Origin: Actinoplanes sp. SE50/110
GTDB lineage: Bacteria; Actinomycetota; Actinomycetes; Mycobacteriales; Micromonosporaceae
DNA length: 64,000 nt
Assembly (NCBI RefSeq): GCF_900119315.1
Contig: NZ_LT827010.1
Coordinates: 7,186,001-7,250,000 of the forward strand
Direction: 5' to 3'
Within the stretch, counting starts at the first letter, position 1. Each line of letters begins with the position of its first letter. Below are positions 52,931 through 60,560 of the stretch, one piece after another. The notes under the pieces were generated by a model that was given only the letters and a program-made list of their open reading frames with translations, did not search any database and was not told where the DNA came from. The translations under genes were made by a program, and so were the position numbers.

Positions 52931-52960
52931 GATCCCGCACCGGCATCCCGGTGCGGGATC
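52931..52960. terminator. Bidirectional hairpin between convergent genes
   Basis: 13-bp perfect stem GATCCCGCACCGG, loop CATC. It starts 20 bp after the RCC1 stop; its right edge contains part of the TGA of the minus-strand gene at 52959. Confidence 0.75.
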
Positions 52961-53352
52961 AGTAGTACCAACGGTCGAGGTGGGTGCCGGAGCACTCGGC
53001 GGACTGCTGCAGATCCGTCTGCCGGTCCATGATCTCGTGCAGCTGCCCGTTGGCCGCATCGACGGCCGCCTGCGTGCCGGACAGGTCGCTCTCCGGGTCG
53101 AGGAGGTCGGTCATCCTGGAGTCCCGCTCCTGACGGGTCGCGATCAGGGTCTGACTGAGCTGGGTCCATCGACTCCTGGCATTGTTGCGCCTGCCGCTCG
53201 GCCTCGGCCTGCTGATCCGCCCCCGCCGGTGCCGCGTCGTCGGCGGCCGCGCCGGGCTCCCCGTCCGGGTTCAGCGGCAGCCCGGTCGTCGGCAGTCCAC
53301 AAGCCTGCTGCGTCTGGCTGGCGTGCACGCTCACCGACTTGAGCAGCGGCAT
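52959..53352 (-). pseudogene. Small coiled-coil protein gene with a frameshift
   Basis: ATG 53352 (overlapping the phosphotransferase stop as TGATG) opens MPLLKSVSVHASQTQQACGL. It continues through an Ala/Asp-rich segment to QAEAERQAQQCQE at about 53170-53185. From there coding character jumps to another frame: RWTQLSQTLIATRQERDSRM, then DLSGTQAAVDAANGQLHEIM and DLQQSAECSGTHLDRWYY ending at 52959. The joined product would be about 130 aa, helical, with a coiled coil. A one-base insertion or a sequencing error explains it. Confidence 0.65.
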
Positions 53353-54218
53353 CACCTCGGCGGCGTGGTCCCCAGACCGGCACCGGGATCCGCCTTGACC
53401 GCCCGCCGCGGGCCGGGCGGGATCGTCACGATCCGGGTCTCCTCCGCCGCACGCCGGTGACTTGCCCACTGCCCGGTCCAGTCCGCGAGGTCGTGCATCC
53501 AGGCCGGCGAGCCGGGCTTGGCTCTCGATGCCCACTTCGTTGCGTTCTTCGAGGCGAAGTCGTCAAGGACGTCCGGGCTGACCTCAGCCCATGCGGGAAA
53601 CCGCGCCAGCCAGTGTTCCGCCTGCTCGGGCGTGTGGCCGCTACCGATCAACCACTGTGTCAGCATTGCCAGCTCCACCCAGGGCGCCGCTCTGGTGGCG
53701 AATGCCCAATCGACGATGAACAGGCCGCGGGAGCTCACCATCAAGTTGGTCGGGGCGAGGTCGCTGTGGACGAGAACGTCACCGTCCATCGCCGGATGTG
53801 GGAACCCGAGCCGGCCCGTCGGCGTGAACAGCGGCACCTCGGGCGCCAGTGTCTTGCCGAGCCCTGTCAGCGCCTCAGCCAGAAGATCAAGGTGTGGGCT
53901 CCCCGGTGACAGGTCGGCGTGCGGGCCGTCGCAGTGCTCGAAGCCCACGACCAGCCAGCCGGCCGCCTCGAAGTGCCATTCGACCGCGGGCGAGTGAGGC
54001 CCCTTCACGGCCTCACTCACCCGCAGCTCGTAGCGCAGTGACCGGACGCCGAACTCGGTGCAGGCCGCCTTGACGAAAACCTTCCCGGCAGTCCCGCTGA
54101 CGGTTGCGGCTATCTCCGCGTGGTCGCCGGCCTCGGCGGGGACGGCGTGCGTTCCGCCGATTCGGGCGGCTACCTTCGTCGTGACCGCCTCGGGCAGTGC
54201 AGTCCAGTCAATGCGCAT
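53352..54218 (-). CDS. Aminoglycoside phosphotransferase-fold kinase
   Basis: 288 aa. The APH-family active site is VLVHSDLAPTNLMVSSRGLF (Brenner motif HxDxxxxN) followed by IVDWAFA (metal-binding D). An N-lobe with VFVKAACTEFGVRSL gives the ATP-binding Lys. It is too divergent from known resistance enzymes to claim resistance; many such kinases phosphorylate small molecules. It is coupled to the small gene downstream. Confidence 0.83.
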   Translation of the reverse strand: MRIDWTALPEAVTTKVAARIGGTHAVPAEAGDHAEIAATVSGTAGKVFVKAACTEFGVRSLRYELRVSEAVKGPHSPAVEWHFEAAGWLVVGFEHCDGPHADLSPGSPHLDLLAEALTGLGKTLAPEVPLFTPTGRLGFPHPAMDGDVLVHSDLAPTNLMVSSRGLFIVDWAFATRAAPWVELAMLTQWLIGSGHTPEQAEHWLARFPAWAEVSPDVLDDFASKNATKWASRAKPGSPAWMHDLADWTGQWASHRRAAEETRIVTIPPGPRRAVKADPGAGLGTTPPR

Positions 54219-54233
54219 CGATCAGTTGGCCTT

Positions 54234-54566
54234 TCAGATTCCCGGGTGGGGCGGGCAACAGGACTTCGCCTCGCCGACCCGGCACTCGGGGTCGACGAAG
54301 TAGCCGGTGGCCTGCAACGCCGGGAGCATGTATCCCATGGCCGAGCCGTCGGCCATGCCCTCGGTGATGATCGGTACGTGGTGCACGAAGCCTCCCGCGA
54401 TCTGCTTGCCCGCGGCGAGATACGGCTCGGCGTGTTGCAGCGACACGTGTCAGGCGATGTCGACCGGCTCGGTCGGGACGACGCGGAACGACCGGCCGTC
54501 GGGCAGCAGCCGGCCGAAGTCGGGGTGATGATGACGGACTACACAGACCTCCTTCCCGTCGCCCAT
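54234..54566 (-). pseudogene. Small conserved gene split by an in-frame stop
   Basis: Two segments in the same frame are separated by a TGA at 54450-54452: HHHPDFGRLLPDGRSFRVVP to EPVDIA before it, and HVSLQHAEPYLAAGKQIAGG through GYMLPALQATGYFVDPEC after it. Both have strong coding character and read as one protein of about 110 aa. The second half alone could start at GTG 54446. The frame start is uncertain because the first segment overlaps the divergent IMPase start. Confidence 0.6.
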
Positions 54567-55322
54567 CAGGCGGTTGACCTGGCACGGAAGATCATGCGCA
54601 CGATGCAACCGGGTGCACTGACCGCCAAGGGCGACCGCGACATGGCGAGTGAGGTGGACTACGCGATCGAGGACCAGGTCCGGACCTTCCTCGCCAAGCG
54701 CATTCCAGAGATCGGCTTTCTCGGTGAGGAGAACGGCCTCAGCGGGACAACGGAGAGGCTGGTGTGGGCGCTCGACCCGGTAGACGGCACCGTCAACTTC
54801 GTTCACGGTTCCCCGCTGTGCGCTGTCTCGCTCGGCTTGATCACCGAGAACCGCTCCGTTCTCGGCGTCATCGACTTGCCCTTTCTCGGTAGCCGCTACT
54901 CCGCGGCCGAGGGCAACGGCGCCCATGCCGACGGCCAGCCCATCCTGGTCAGCACGACGCAGCGAATCAGCGATGCGGTGGTGGCGCTGGGCGACTACGC
55001 GGTTGGGCAGGACGCCGCCGAGAAGAACCGGGCGAGGTTCGCAGTCACGCAACGGCTCGCCGCGAGCGTGCAGCGTGTCCGGATGCACGGATCAGCTGCC
55101 ATCGATTTGGCGTGGCTGGCCATCGGTCGGGTCGACGCCGTCGTCATGCTGGCCAACAAGCCGTGGGACACCGCGGCCGGCGTGGTCATCGCGCGCGAGG
55201 CCGGCGCACTGATCGCCGACCGCGACGGCTCGCCCCACAGCTTCGCGTCGTCCGCGACGATCGCCGCCAACCCTGGGCTGCTCAGCGGCATCCTCGATCT
55301 TGCGGGCGGCGACCACAGGTAG
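54531..55322 (+). CDS. Inositol monophosphatase family protein
   Basis: 263 aa. Metal sites are present: GFLGEENGLSG, the motif WALDPVDGTVNFVHG, and MLANKPWDTAAGVVIAREAG at the C-terminus. Members dephosphorylate inositol phosphates, histidinol phosphate or PAP; the specific substrate is open. ATG 54531 chosen among ATG/GTG codons at 54525-54533; no strong ribosome site is seen. Confidence 0.88.
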   Translation: MTDYTDLLPVAHQAVDLARKIMRTMQPGALTAKGDRDMASEVDYAIEDQVRTFLAKRIPEIGFLGEENGLSGTTERLVWALDPVDGTVNFVHGSPLCAVSLGLITENRSVLGVIDLPFLGSRYSAAEGNGAHADGQPILVSTTQRISDAVVALGDYAVGQDAAEKNRARFAVTQRLAASVQRVRMHGSAAIDLAWLAIGRVDAVVMLANKPWDTAAGVVIAREAGALIADRDGSPHSFASSATIAANPGLLSGILDLAGGDHR

Positions 55323-55351
55323 ACCCGACCCCGGACGCGCATCATGGGTTC

Positions 55352-55391
55352 TTCAGATTTGAAGCGAAACTCTGGTATTTCAGATTTGAAG
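55352..55391. promoter_or_regulatory. Two direct copies of a partly palindromic element upstream of pirin
   Basis: TTCAGATTTGAAG at 55352-55364 and 55379-55391, 27 bp apart. Each contains TTCA...TGAA inverted ends. The element matches TTAAGATTTGAAG upstream of marR at 12 of 13 positions. Confidence 0.6.
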
Positions 55392-55429
55392 GAGCTACGC
55401 TGGAGACCTCGAAGTCAGGAGGGCTCGAA

Positions 55430-56380
55430 ATGCCTGCAATCACCGTCGATGACGTTCTCGTTCTGCCGCGCCTGCCGAAGCTGGACCCGGTCGCGACGGA
55501 GTTTCGGCCGGTTCGCCGCCTGACGACCGCGCCGCAGGGGTACGAGGGTGAGGGTTTCCCGGTGCGCCGGGCCTTCGCCGGGGTGCCGCTGAGCGAGCTC
55601 GACCCGTTCATCCACCTGGACCAGATGGGTGAGATCGACTACGCGCCGGGTGAACCCAAGGGGACCCCGTGGCATCCGCACCGGGGATTCGAAACGGTCA
55701 CGTACATGATCGACGGGATCATGGACCACCAGGATTCGCTGGGCGGCGGCGGCTCGATCACCAACGGCGACACTCAGTGGATGACCGCGGCGAGCGGCAT
55801 TCTGCACATCGAGGCGCCGCCCGAGCACCTGGTCACCAGCGGCGGGCTGTTCCACGGTCTGCAGCTGTGGGTGAACCTGCCGGCCGCGGCCAAGATGATC
55901 GACCCGAAGTACCAGGACATCCGCGGTAGGGAGTCGGCCCTGGTCACCACGCCGGATGGTGGGGGGCTGATCAGGATCATCGCGGGTGAGGTCGCCGGGC
56001 ACGCCGGGCCGGGGTCGACGTTCACGCCGATCAACCTGACGCATGTGACGCTGCAGCCCGGGGCGCGACTGGACCTGCCGTGGCAGCCGGATTACAACGC
56101 GCTGGTCTACACCCTCTCCGGCGAGGGCTGGGCGGGCACCGACATGCGGCCGATCAGACTCGGTCAGCTGGCCACGTTCGGGGCGGGCGACGCGATCCGG
56201 GTGGAGGCGAAGAGCGAGCTCGACCTGTTCATCATGGGTGGCCGGCCGATCCGCGAGCCGGTGGTCCACTACGGCCCGTTCGTGATGAACACGAAAGCCG
56301 AGCTGCAGCAGGCCTTCGAGGACTTTCAGAAGGGTCGGCTGGGCGTCATTCCGGCGAGCCGGCTGCCGCACACCGATTGA
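55430..56380 (+). CDS. Pirin-family bicupin protein
   Basis: 316 aa from ATG 55430 (GGAGGG upstream). N-terminal cupin with metal-binding HPHRGFETVTYMIDG (pirin motif) and MTAASGILHIEAPPEH; second cupin at about 180-270. Pirins bind iron and act as quercetinase-like dioxygenases or redox regulators; activity here is not determined. The gene contains a phiC31-type attB (55641-55681), as does the Streptomyces pirin homologue used by that phage. Confidence 0.93.
   Translation: MPAITVDDVLVLPRLPKLDPVATEFRPVRRLTTAPQGYEGEGFPVRRAFAGVPLSELDPFIHLDQMGEIDYAPGEPKGTPWHPHRGFETVTYMIDGIMDHQDSLGGGGSITNGDTQWMTAASGILHIEAPPEHLVTSGGLFHGLQLWVNLPAAAKMIDPKYQDIRGRESALVTTPDGGGLIRIIAGEVAGHAGPGSTFTPINLTHVTLQPGARLDLPWQPDYNALVYTLSGEGWAGTDMRPIRLGQLATFGAGDAIRVEAKSELDLFIMGGRPIREPVVHYGPFVMNTKAELQQAFEDFQKGRLGVIPASRLPHTD
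55641..55681 (-). other. phiC31-type attB site inside pirin
   Basis: On the minus strand the segment begins GTGCGGATGCCA and has the core CCCCTTGGG. Against the Streptomyces phiC31 attB as I recall it (GTGCGGGTGCCA ... GCCCTTGGGCTC ...), 34 of 41 positions agree, including the TT crossover dinucleotide (AA at 55658-55659 on the plus strand). The reading frame of pirin constrains many of these positions, and pirin genes are the usual home of this attB. Confidence 0.85.
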
Positions 56381-56386
56381 TCGATC

Positions 56387-56433
56387 CGGCGGTACGTCGT
56401 GGGCACCGGCGTGGTGCTCACGACGTACCGCCG
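56387..56433. terminator. Long-stem terminator between pirin and the Clp-N gene
   Basis: CGGCGGTACGTCGTG pairs perfectly with its complement across a 17-nt loop. It lies 6 bp after the pirin stop, between convergent genes. Confidence 0.75.
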
Positions 56434-56519
56434 CAATCGACGGCCTGGACCGGCCGCGGTCAGTGGGTGAGGGGGTGGCGGCGCATGCCGCTGATCGTTC
56501 CCCGTCCCCGGAATGCGGC

Positions 56520-57143
56520 TCAGGAACGGTTGGCGGCGCCGGCTTCGAGGGAGCGGTCGAGGTCGGCGCGGAGCCGGTCGAAGTCGGTGCCCTGGTCGGC
56601 GAGGATCCGCATGGCCAGGCCCTGACCCTCGCGGATGACGCCGAGCATGATGTGTTCGGGTGCGATGAACTTGTGCTTGAGGCGTAACGCCTCGCGCAGG
56701 GCAAGCTCCAGCACCTTCTTGTTCCGTTTGGAGAACGGGATGTGGCCGCCGGTGGTGGGGGCGGAGAATTTGCCGAAGATCCCCCTCTTCTTCGGCGCCG
56801 GGCGGGGCAGGCGCAGCGAGCCGGCCCCGAAATTCTCCTCGATGGCGGCCCGGACGGCGTCCAGGTCGATGCCGATCGCCTTGAGCGCGGCCGCGTCCTC
56901 GGCATCCTGGTCGGCGGTGACGGCGGCCTCGTCGGTGCGGTCGCCGACGGCGCGCACCACGGCGTCCCGGACCCGGGCGCGCTCGATGCCGGCCCGGTGC
57001 AGCACCGCGGCGGCCCGGCTGTCCTGAGCCAGCAGGCCGAGCAGCACATGCTCGGTGCCGATCACCGTGTGGCCCAGTTCGCGGGCCTCCATCTGGGCGC
57101 GGACCACGACGGTGCGGGCCTCCTTGGTGAATCGCTCGAACAT
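56520..57143 (-). CDS. Clp N-domain (double Clp repeat) protein without ATPase
   Basis: 207 aa: two Clp repeats. Repeat 1 is MFERFTKEARTVVVRAQMEA through LGHTVIGTEHVLLGLLAQD, and repeat 2 is FSKRNKKVLELALREALRLK through FIAPEHIMLGVIREGQG, as in the N-domain of ClpC. They are separated by a linker of about 80 residues. There is no AAA module, so it may act as an adaptor or decoy for ClpC substrates, or independently. Cotranscribed with the HTH gene (1-bp gap) and controlled with it by the operators at 57385. Confidence 0.87.
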   Translation of the reverse strand: MFERFTKEARTVVVRAQMEARELGHTVIGTEHVLLGLLAQDSRAAAVLHRAGIERARVRDAVVRAVGDRTDEAAVTADQDAEDAAALKAIGIDLDAVRAAIEENFGAGSLRLPRPAPKKRGIFGKFSAPTTGGHIPFSKRNKKVLELALREALRLKHKFIAPEHIMLGVIREGQGLAMRILADQGTDFDRLRADLDRSLEAGAANRS

Positions 57144-57144
57144 C

Positions 57145-57381
57145 TCAGCCCTCCCGTGGATCGGTCATCGGCATCAGGTGCGCATGTTTCTTGTGTACGC
57201 CCTGGCGGGTCACCTCGAGCACGTCGGCGATCTCCTGCCAGGACCAGCCTCTTTTGCGCGCATTGGCCACCTGCAGGTGCTCCAGGCCCTCCAGCAGGCG
57301 GCGCAGTGCCACCACGGCGCGCAGCCCGACCCGGGGGTCGGCGCTGCTCGCGGCGGCGGCGAGGTCGGTTGCCTCGGTCAT
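57145..57381 (-). CDS. Small helix-turn-helix regulator (78 aa)
   Basis: A single HTH of the sigma-like type is at the C-terminal half: LEHLQVANARKRGWSWQEI then ADVLEVTRQGVHKKHAHLMP. This gene plus the Clp-repeat protein is a conserved actinobacterial pair. Two identical 16-bp inverted-repeat types (GTCAAC-N4-GTTGAC) just upstream, the nearer only 3 bp from its ATG, make autoregulation very likely. Confidence 0.85.
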   Translation of the reverse strand: MTEATDLAAAASSADPRVGLRAVVALRRLLEGLEHLQVANARKRGWSWQEIADVLEVTRQGVHKKHAHLMPMTDPREG

Positions 57382-57384
57382 GCT

Positions 57385-57427
57385 GTCAACTTACGTTGAC
57401 GCCATCCACATGTCAACCGCGGTTGAC
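57385..57427. promoter_or_regulatory. Twin operators GTCAAC-N4-GTTGAC
   Basis: Site 1 GTCAACTTACGTTGAC (57385-57400) and site 2 GTCAACCGCGGTTGAC (57412-57427, fully palindromic) have identical half-sites and centres 27 bp apart. They lie between the HTH/Clp-N operon and the divergent M29 aminopeptidase (start 57454), which they may also control. Confidence 0.8.
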
Positions 57428-57453
57428 GGCTCCACAGGCATAGGCTCTCGGCC

Positions 57454-58653
57454 ATGGACTGGATTCCGCGTTTCGCCGAGGTCGTGGTCCGGGCAGGGGT
57501 CAACATCCAACCCGGACAGGGTGTCGTGCTCAACACCGACACCGCCCATCTGGAGGTCGCCCGGGCGGTGGTCGAGGCGGCCTACGCGGCCGGCGCGGCC
57601 TGGGTCGAGCCGGTGTGGAGTGACGGGCCGATGCGCCGGTCCGCGGTCGACCACTCCGATCTGGCCGACCTCACCTCCTCCCGGCCGTGGGCGCTGCAGC
57701 GCATCCGCGAGTGGGCCGACCAGGGCGCCGCCTGGATCACCCTGATCGGCGACGCCGACCCGCACCTGCTCGACGGCGCCGATCCGGCGAAAGCCGCCGC
57801 GATCCGCACCGGGGAGATGGTCGCCCGGCGCGACGCGATGATCGGCAAGCTGCGCTGGACGGCGGTCGGCGCGCCGAATCCCGGCTGGGCCACCCAGGTC
57901 TACGGCGAGCCCGACCTGGAGCGGCTGTGGCAGGCCGTCGGCATCGCGATGCGCCTCGACGAGGACGATCCGGTGCAGGCGTGGCGGCAGCGCTCGGCGA
58001 CGCTGGCCGAGCGCGGGACGGCGCTGGACGCGCTGGGTCTGACCGAGGTGCGCTATGTCGGGGAGGGCACCGATCTCACGGTCGGCCTGATCCCCGGCTG
58101 CCACTGGACCGGGGGCGGCATGATCGACGACGCCGGCATCCCCTACCTGGCGAACATTCCCACCGAAGAGGTGTTCACCAGCCCCGACCGGCGGCGCGCC
58201 GACGGCACGCTGCGGGTCACCAAGCCGGTGGCGATCGGCGGGCGGGTGGTCACCGGGCTGCGGCTGACCTTCGCGGGCGGGCGGATCACCGCGGTCACCG
58301 CGGACGAGGGCGCCGACGTGGTGCGGGCCCAGCTGGAGACCGACCCGGGTGCGCGTCATCTGGGCGAGGTGTCGCTGGTCGACAAGGAGAGCCGGATCGC
58401 GCGGACCGGCACGCTGTTCCACAACATGCTCTTCGACGAGAACGCCGCTTGCCACGTGGCGTGGGGGCAGAGTTTCCCGTTCGCCGTGCCGGGCGGGGTG
58501 GCGATGACCCCGGAGCAGCGTGCCGAGCTGGGGCTGAACTCCTCCGGGGTGCACACCGACGTGGTGGTGGGCGGCGCCGGCATCACGGTGACCGGCACCG
58601 GCCCGCGAGGGACGGTAGAGATCATCCGGGACGACGAGTGGGTCCTTGTTTGA
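57454..58653 (+). CDS. M29-family metalloaminopeptidase (thermophilic aminopeptidase type)
   Basis: 399 aa. Typical pattern of M29: MDWIPRFAEVVVRAGVNIQP, then a nucleotide-fold-like N-domain and the metal site region YVGEGTDLTVGLIPGCHWTG with IPTEEVFTSPDRRRADG (Glu), GRHLGEVSLVD-like segment (ARHLGEVSLVDKESRI), FHNMLFDENAACHVAWG (His, Glu) and SGVHTDVVVGG (His, Asp). Cleaves N-terminal residues using two metal ions. Confidence 0.9.
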   Translation: MDWIPRFAEVVVRAGVNIQPGQGVVLNTDTAHLEVARAVVEAAYAAGAAWVEPVWSDGPMRRSAVDHSDLADLTSSRPWALQRIREWADQGAAWITLIGDADPHLLDGADPAKAAAIRTGEMVARRDAMIGKLRWTAVGAPNPGWATQVYGEPDLERLWQAVGIAMRLDEDDPVQAWRQRSATLAERGTALDALGLTEVRYVGEGTDLTVGLIPGCHWTGGGMIDDAGIPYLANIPTEEVFTSPDRRRADGTLRVTKPVAIGGRVVTGLRLTFAGGRITAVTADEGADVVRAQLETDPGARHLGEVSLVDKESRIARTGTLFHNMLFDENAACHVAWGQSFPFAVPGGVAMTPEQRAELGLNSSGVHTDVVVGGAGITVTGTGPRGTVEIIRDDEWVLV

Positions 58654-58660
58654 CGAGCTC

Positions 58661-58786
58661 TCAGAAGAGGTAAAGCATCGCTGCGGTGCCGAAAAGCACC
58701 AGCAGCAGCATCGTGACGAGCAGTCCGGTCTCGGCGGATTCGGCGACTTCGGGTACGACGTCGGTGGTCAGCGGCTCACTGCTCAT
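58661..58786 (-). CDS. Small tail-helix membrane protein (41 aa)
   Basis: ATG 58786, preceded by GGAGGAAAACC on the minus strand, reads MSSEPLTTDVVPEVAESAET then LLVTMLLLVLFGTAAMLYLF and stop. An acidic N-terminus with a single C-terminal helix indicates a tail-anchored micropeptide. It converges on the aminopeptidase gene with 7 bp between stops. Function unknown. Confidence 0.65.
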   Translation of the reverse strand: MSSEPLTTDVVPEVAESAETGLLVTMLLLVLFGTAAMLYLF

Positions 58787-58897
58787 GACGGGTTTTCCTC
58801 CGCAGATGGAACGCGACGATCGGGGGGTGATCGCGACATGCGCGCGGCGGACAGGGGGCTTACGGTGAGGGCATCATCGACCTCAGAGGGGTTGCCC

Positions 58898-60484
58898 GTG
58901 CCATTGGAGGACTGGCTTCTGACCGCCGCCGAACGCGGCAACCCGCACACCGGCATACCCACGTGGTCCGCTGGAAACACCGCCGAACCCCTGATTCACG
59001 GAAAAAGGTACTTCGCCCGGCTGACCGAGCGGGTGGAGAAGCTCCAGGCGGGTGACCACCTGTTCTTCACCGACTGGCGCGGCGACCCGGACGAGTTGGC
59101 GGTCGACGGCGGCCCGACGATCGCCGAGTTGTTCGCCGCGGCCGCCCGCCGCGGGGTGATCGTCAAGGGCCTGCTGTGGCGCTCCCACCTCGACAAGCTG
59201 GCGTATTCGGAGGAGGAGAACCGGAACCTCGGTGACCAGATCCGGGAGGCCGGCGGCGAGGTGCTGCTCGACCAGCGGGTCCGGCGCGGCGGCTCACACC
59301 ACCAGAAACTCGTGATCCTGCGGCATCCCGGGCAGCCGGCGCTCGACGTCGCGTTCGTCGGCGGCATCGACCTGTGCCACAGCCGTCGCGACGACGACGA
59401 TCATCACGGGGATCCGCAGGCGGTGCGGATGGCAAAGGCGTACGGGCCGACCCCGCCCTGGCACGACATCCAGCTGGAGCTGCACGGTCCGGTGGTCGGC
59501 GCGCTCGATCTCACTTTCCGGGAACGCTGGCGTGACCCGGCCCCGCTCGATCAGCACGGGCCGATCTCCACCGCCATCGACCTGCTGAATCACGCCGATC
59601 TGGACGCCGATCATCTGCCGCCGCAACCGCCGGACCCGCCGGAGTGTGGCCCGCTGACCGTGCAGGTGCTGCGGACGTACCCGGCGATGCGCCCGAAATA
59701 CTCCTTCGCGCCGCTCGGCGAGCAGAGCATCGCCCGCGGCTACACCAAGGCGATCCGCCGCGCCCGGAAACTGATCTACCTGGAGGATCAGTATCTGTGG
59801 TCGGCCGAGGTCGCCAAGCTGTTCGCCGAGGCGCTGCAGACCAACCCCGAGCTGCACCTGGTCGCGGTTGTGCCACGGCACCCGGACGTGGACGGCCGCT
59901 TCGCGCTGCCGCCCAACCTGGTCGGCCGGGAGCAGGCCATCGAACTGTGCAAGCACGCCGCGCCCGATCGCGTGCACGTGTTCGACCTGGAGAACACCGA
60001 GGGCACGCCGATCTACGTGCACGCCAAGGTGTGCGTGATCGACGACATCTGGTGCAGCGTGGGCAGCGACAACTTCAACCGTCGGTCATGGACCCACGAC
60101 AGCGAGCTGTCCTGCGCGATCCTCGACGACACGCCCGACGAGCGCGAGCCGGCCGACCCGGCCGGGCTGGGTGACGGCGCCCGGCGTTTCCCCCGCGATC
60201 TGCGACTCGCGCTGACGCGCGAGCATCTGGGCCTCCCCGCCGGCGCCGGGTCCGCCGAGCTCATCGATCCGATCGCGGTCGTACGAAGGATGGACGCGGC
60301 CGCCGCGGCGCTGCGCGACTGGCGCGACAACGGCCGGCACGGGCCGCGCCCGCCGGGGCACCTGATCCCGCACCAGACCGAACGCCTCCCGTGGTACCAG
60401 CGCGCCTGGGCGACCCCCGCGTACCGCCTGATCTACGACCCGGACGGCCGTCCCTGGCGCGATCGCCGGGCCGGCCGGTGGTGA
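58898..60484 (+). CDS. Phospholipase D-family protein
   Basis: 528 aa from GTG 58898 (AGAGGGG upstream). Two HKD motifs: GGSHHQKLVILRHPGQPALD (HxKxxxx) followed by DVAFVGGIDLC, and YVHAKVCVIDDIWCSVGSDN with FNRRSWTHDSE. The layout is that of bacterial cytosolic PLD-like phosphodiesterases/transphosphatidylases; no signal peptide is apparent. Acts on phospholipids or DNA; not resolvable from sequence. Confidence 0.9.
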   Translation: MPLEDWLLTAAERGNPHTGIPTWSAGNTAEPLIHGKRYFARLTERVEKLQAGDHLFFTDWRGDPDELAVDGGPTIAELFAAAARRGVIVKGLLWRSHLDKLAYSEEENRNLGDQIREAGGEVLLDQRVRRGGSHHQKLVILRHPGQPALDVAFVGGIDLCHSRRDDDDHHGDPQAVRMAKAYGPTPPWHDIQLELHGPVVGALDLTFRERWRDPAPLDQHGPISTAIDLLNHADLDADHLPPQPPDPPECGPLTVQVLRTYPAMRPKYSFAPLGEQSIARGYTKAIRRARKLIYLEDQYLWSAEVAKLFAEALQTNPELHLVAVVPRHPDVDGRFALPPNLVGREQAIELCKHAAPDRVHVFDLENTEGTPIYVHAKVCVIDDIWCSVGSDNFNRRSWTHDSELSCAILDDTPDEREPADPAGLGDGARRFPRDLRLALTREHLGLPAGAGSAELIDPIAVVRRMDAAAAALRDWRDNGRHGPRPPGHLIPHQTERLPWYQRAWATPAYRLIYDPDGRPWRDRRAGRW

Positions 60485-60560
60485 AAGGTATATCCAGCCA
60501 CACCCCAGGACTCGGGCCAGCGGGATGGGCCGCGACCGGCTGGCTGCCTACGGTGAAACC

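Noticed and set aside
53352-54218. Aminoglycoside resistance gene
   Set aside because: The kinase fold is shared by many small-molecule kinases; nothing in the sequence points to aminoglycosides.
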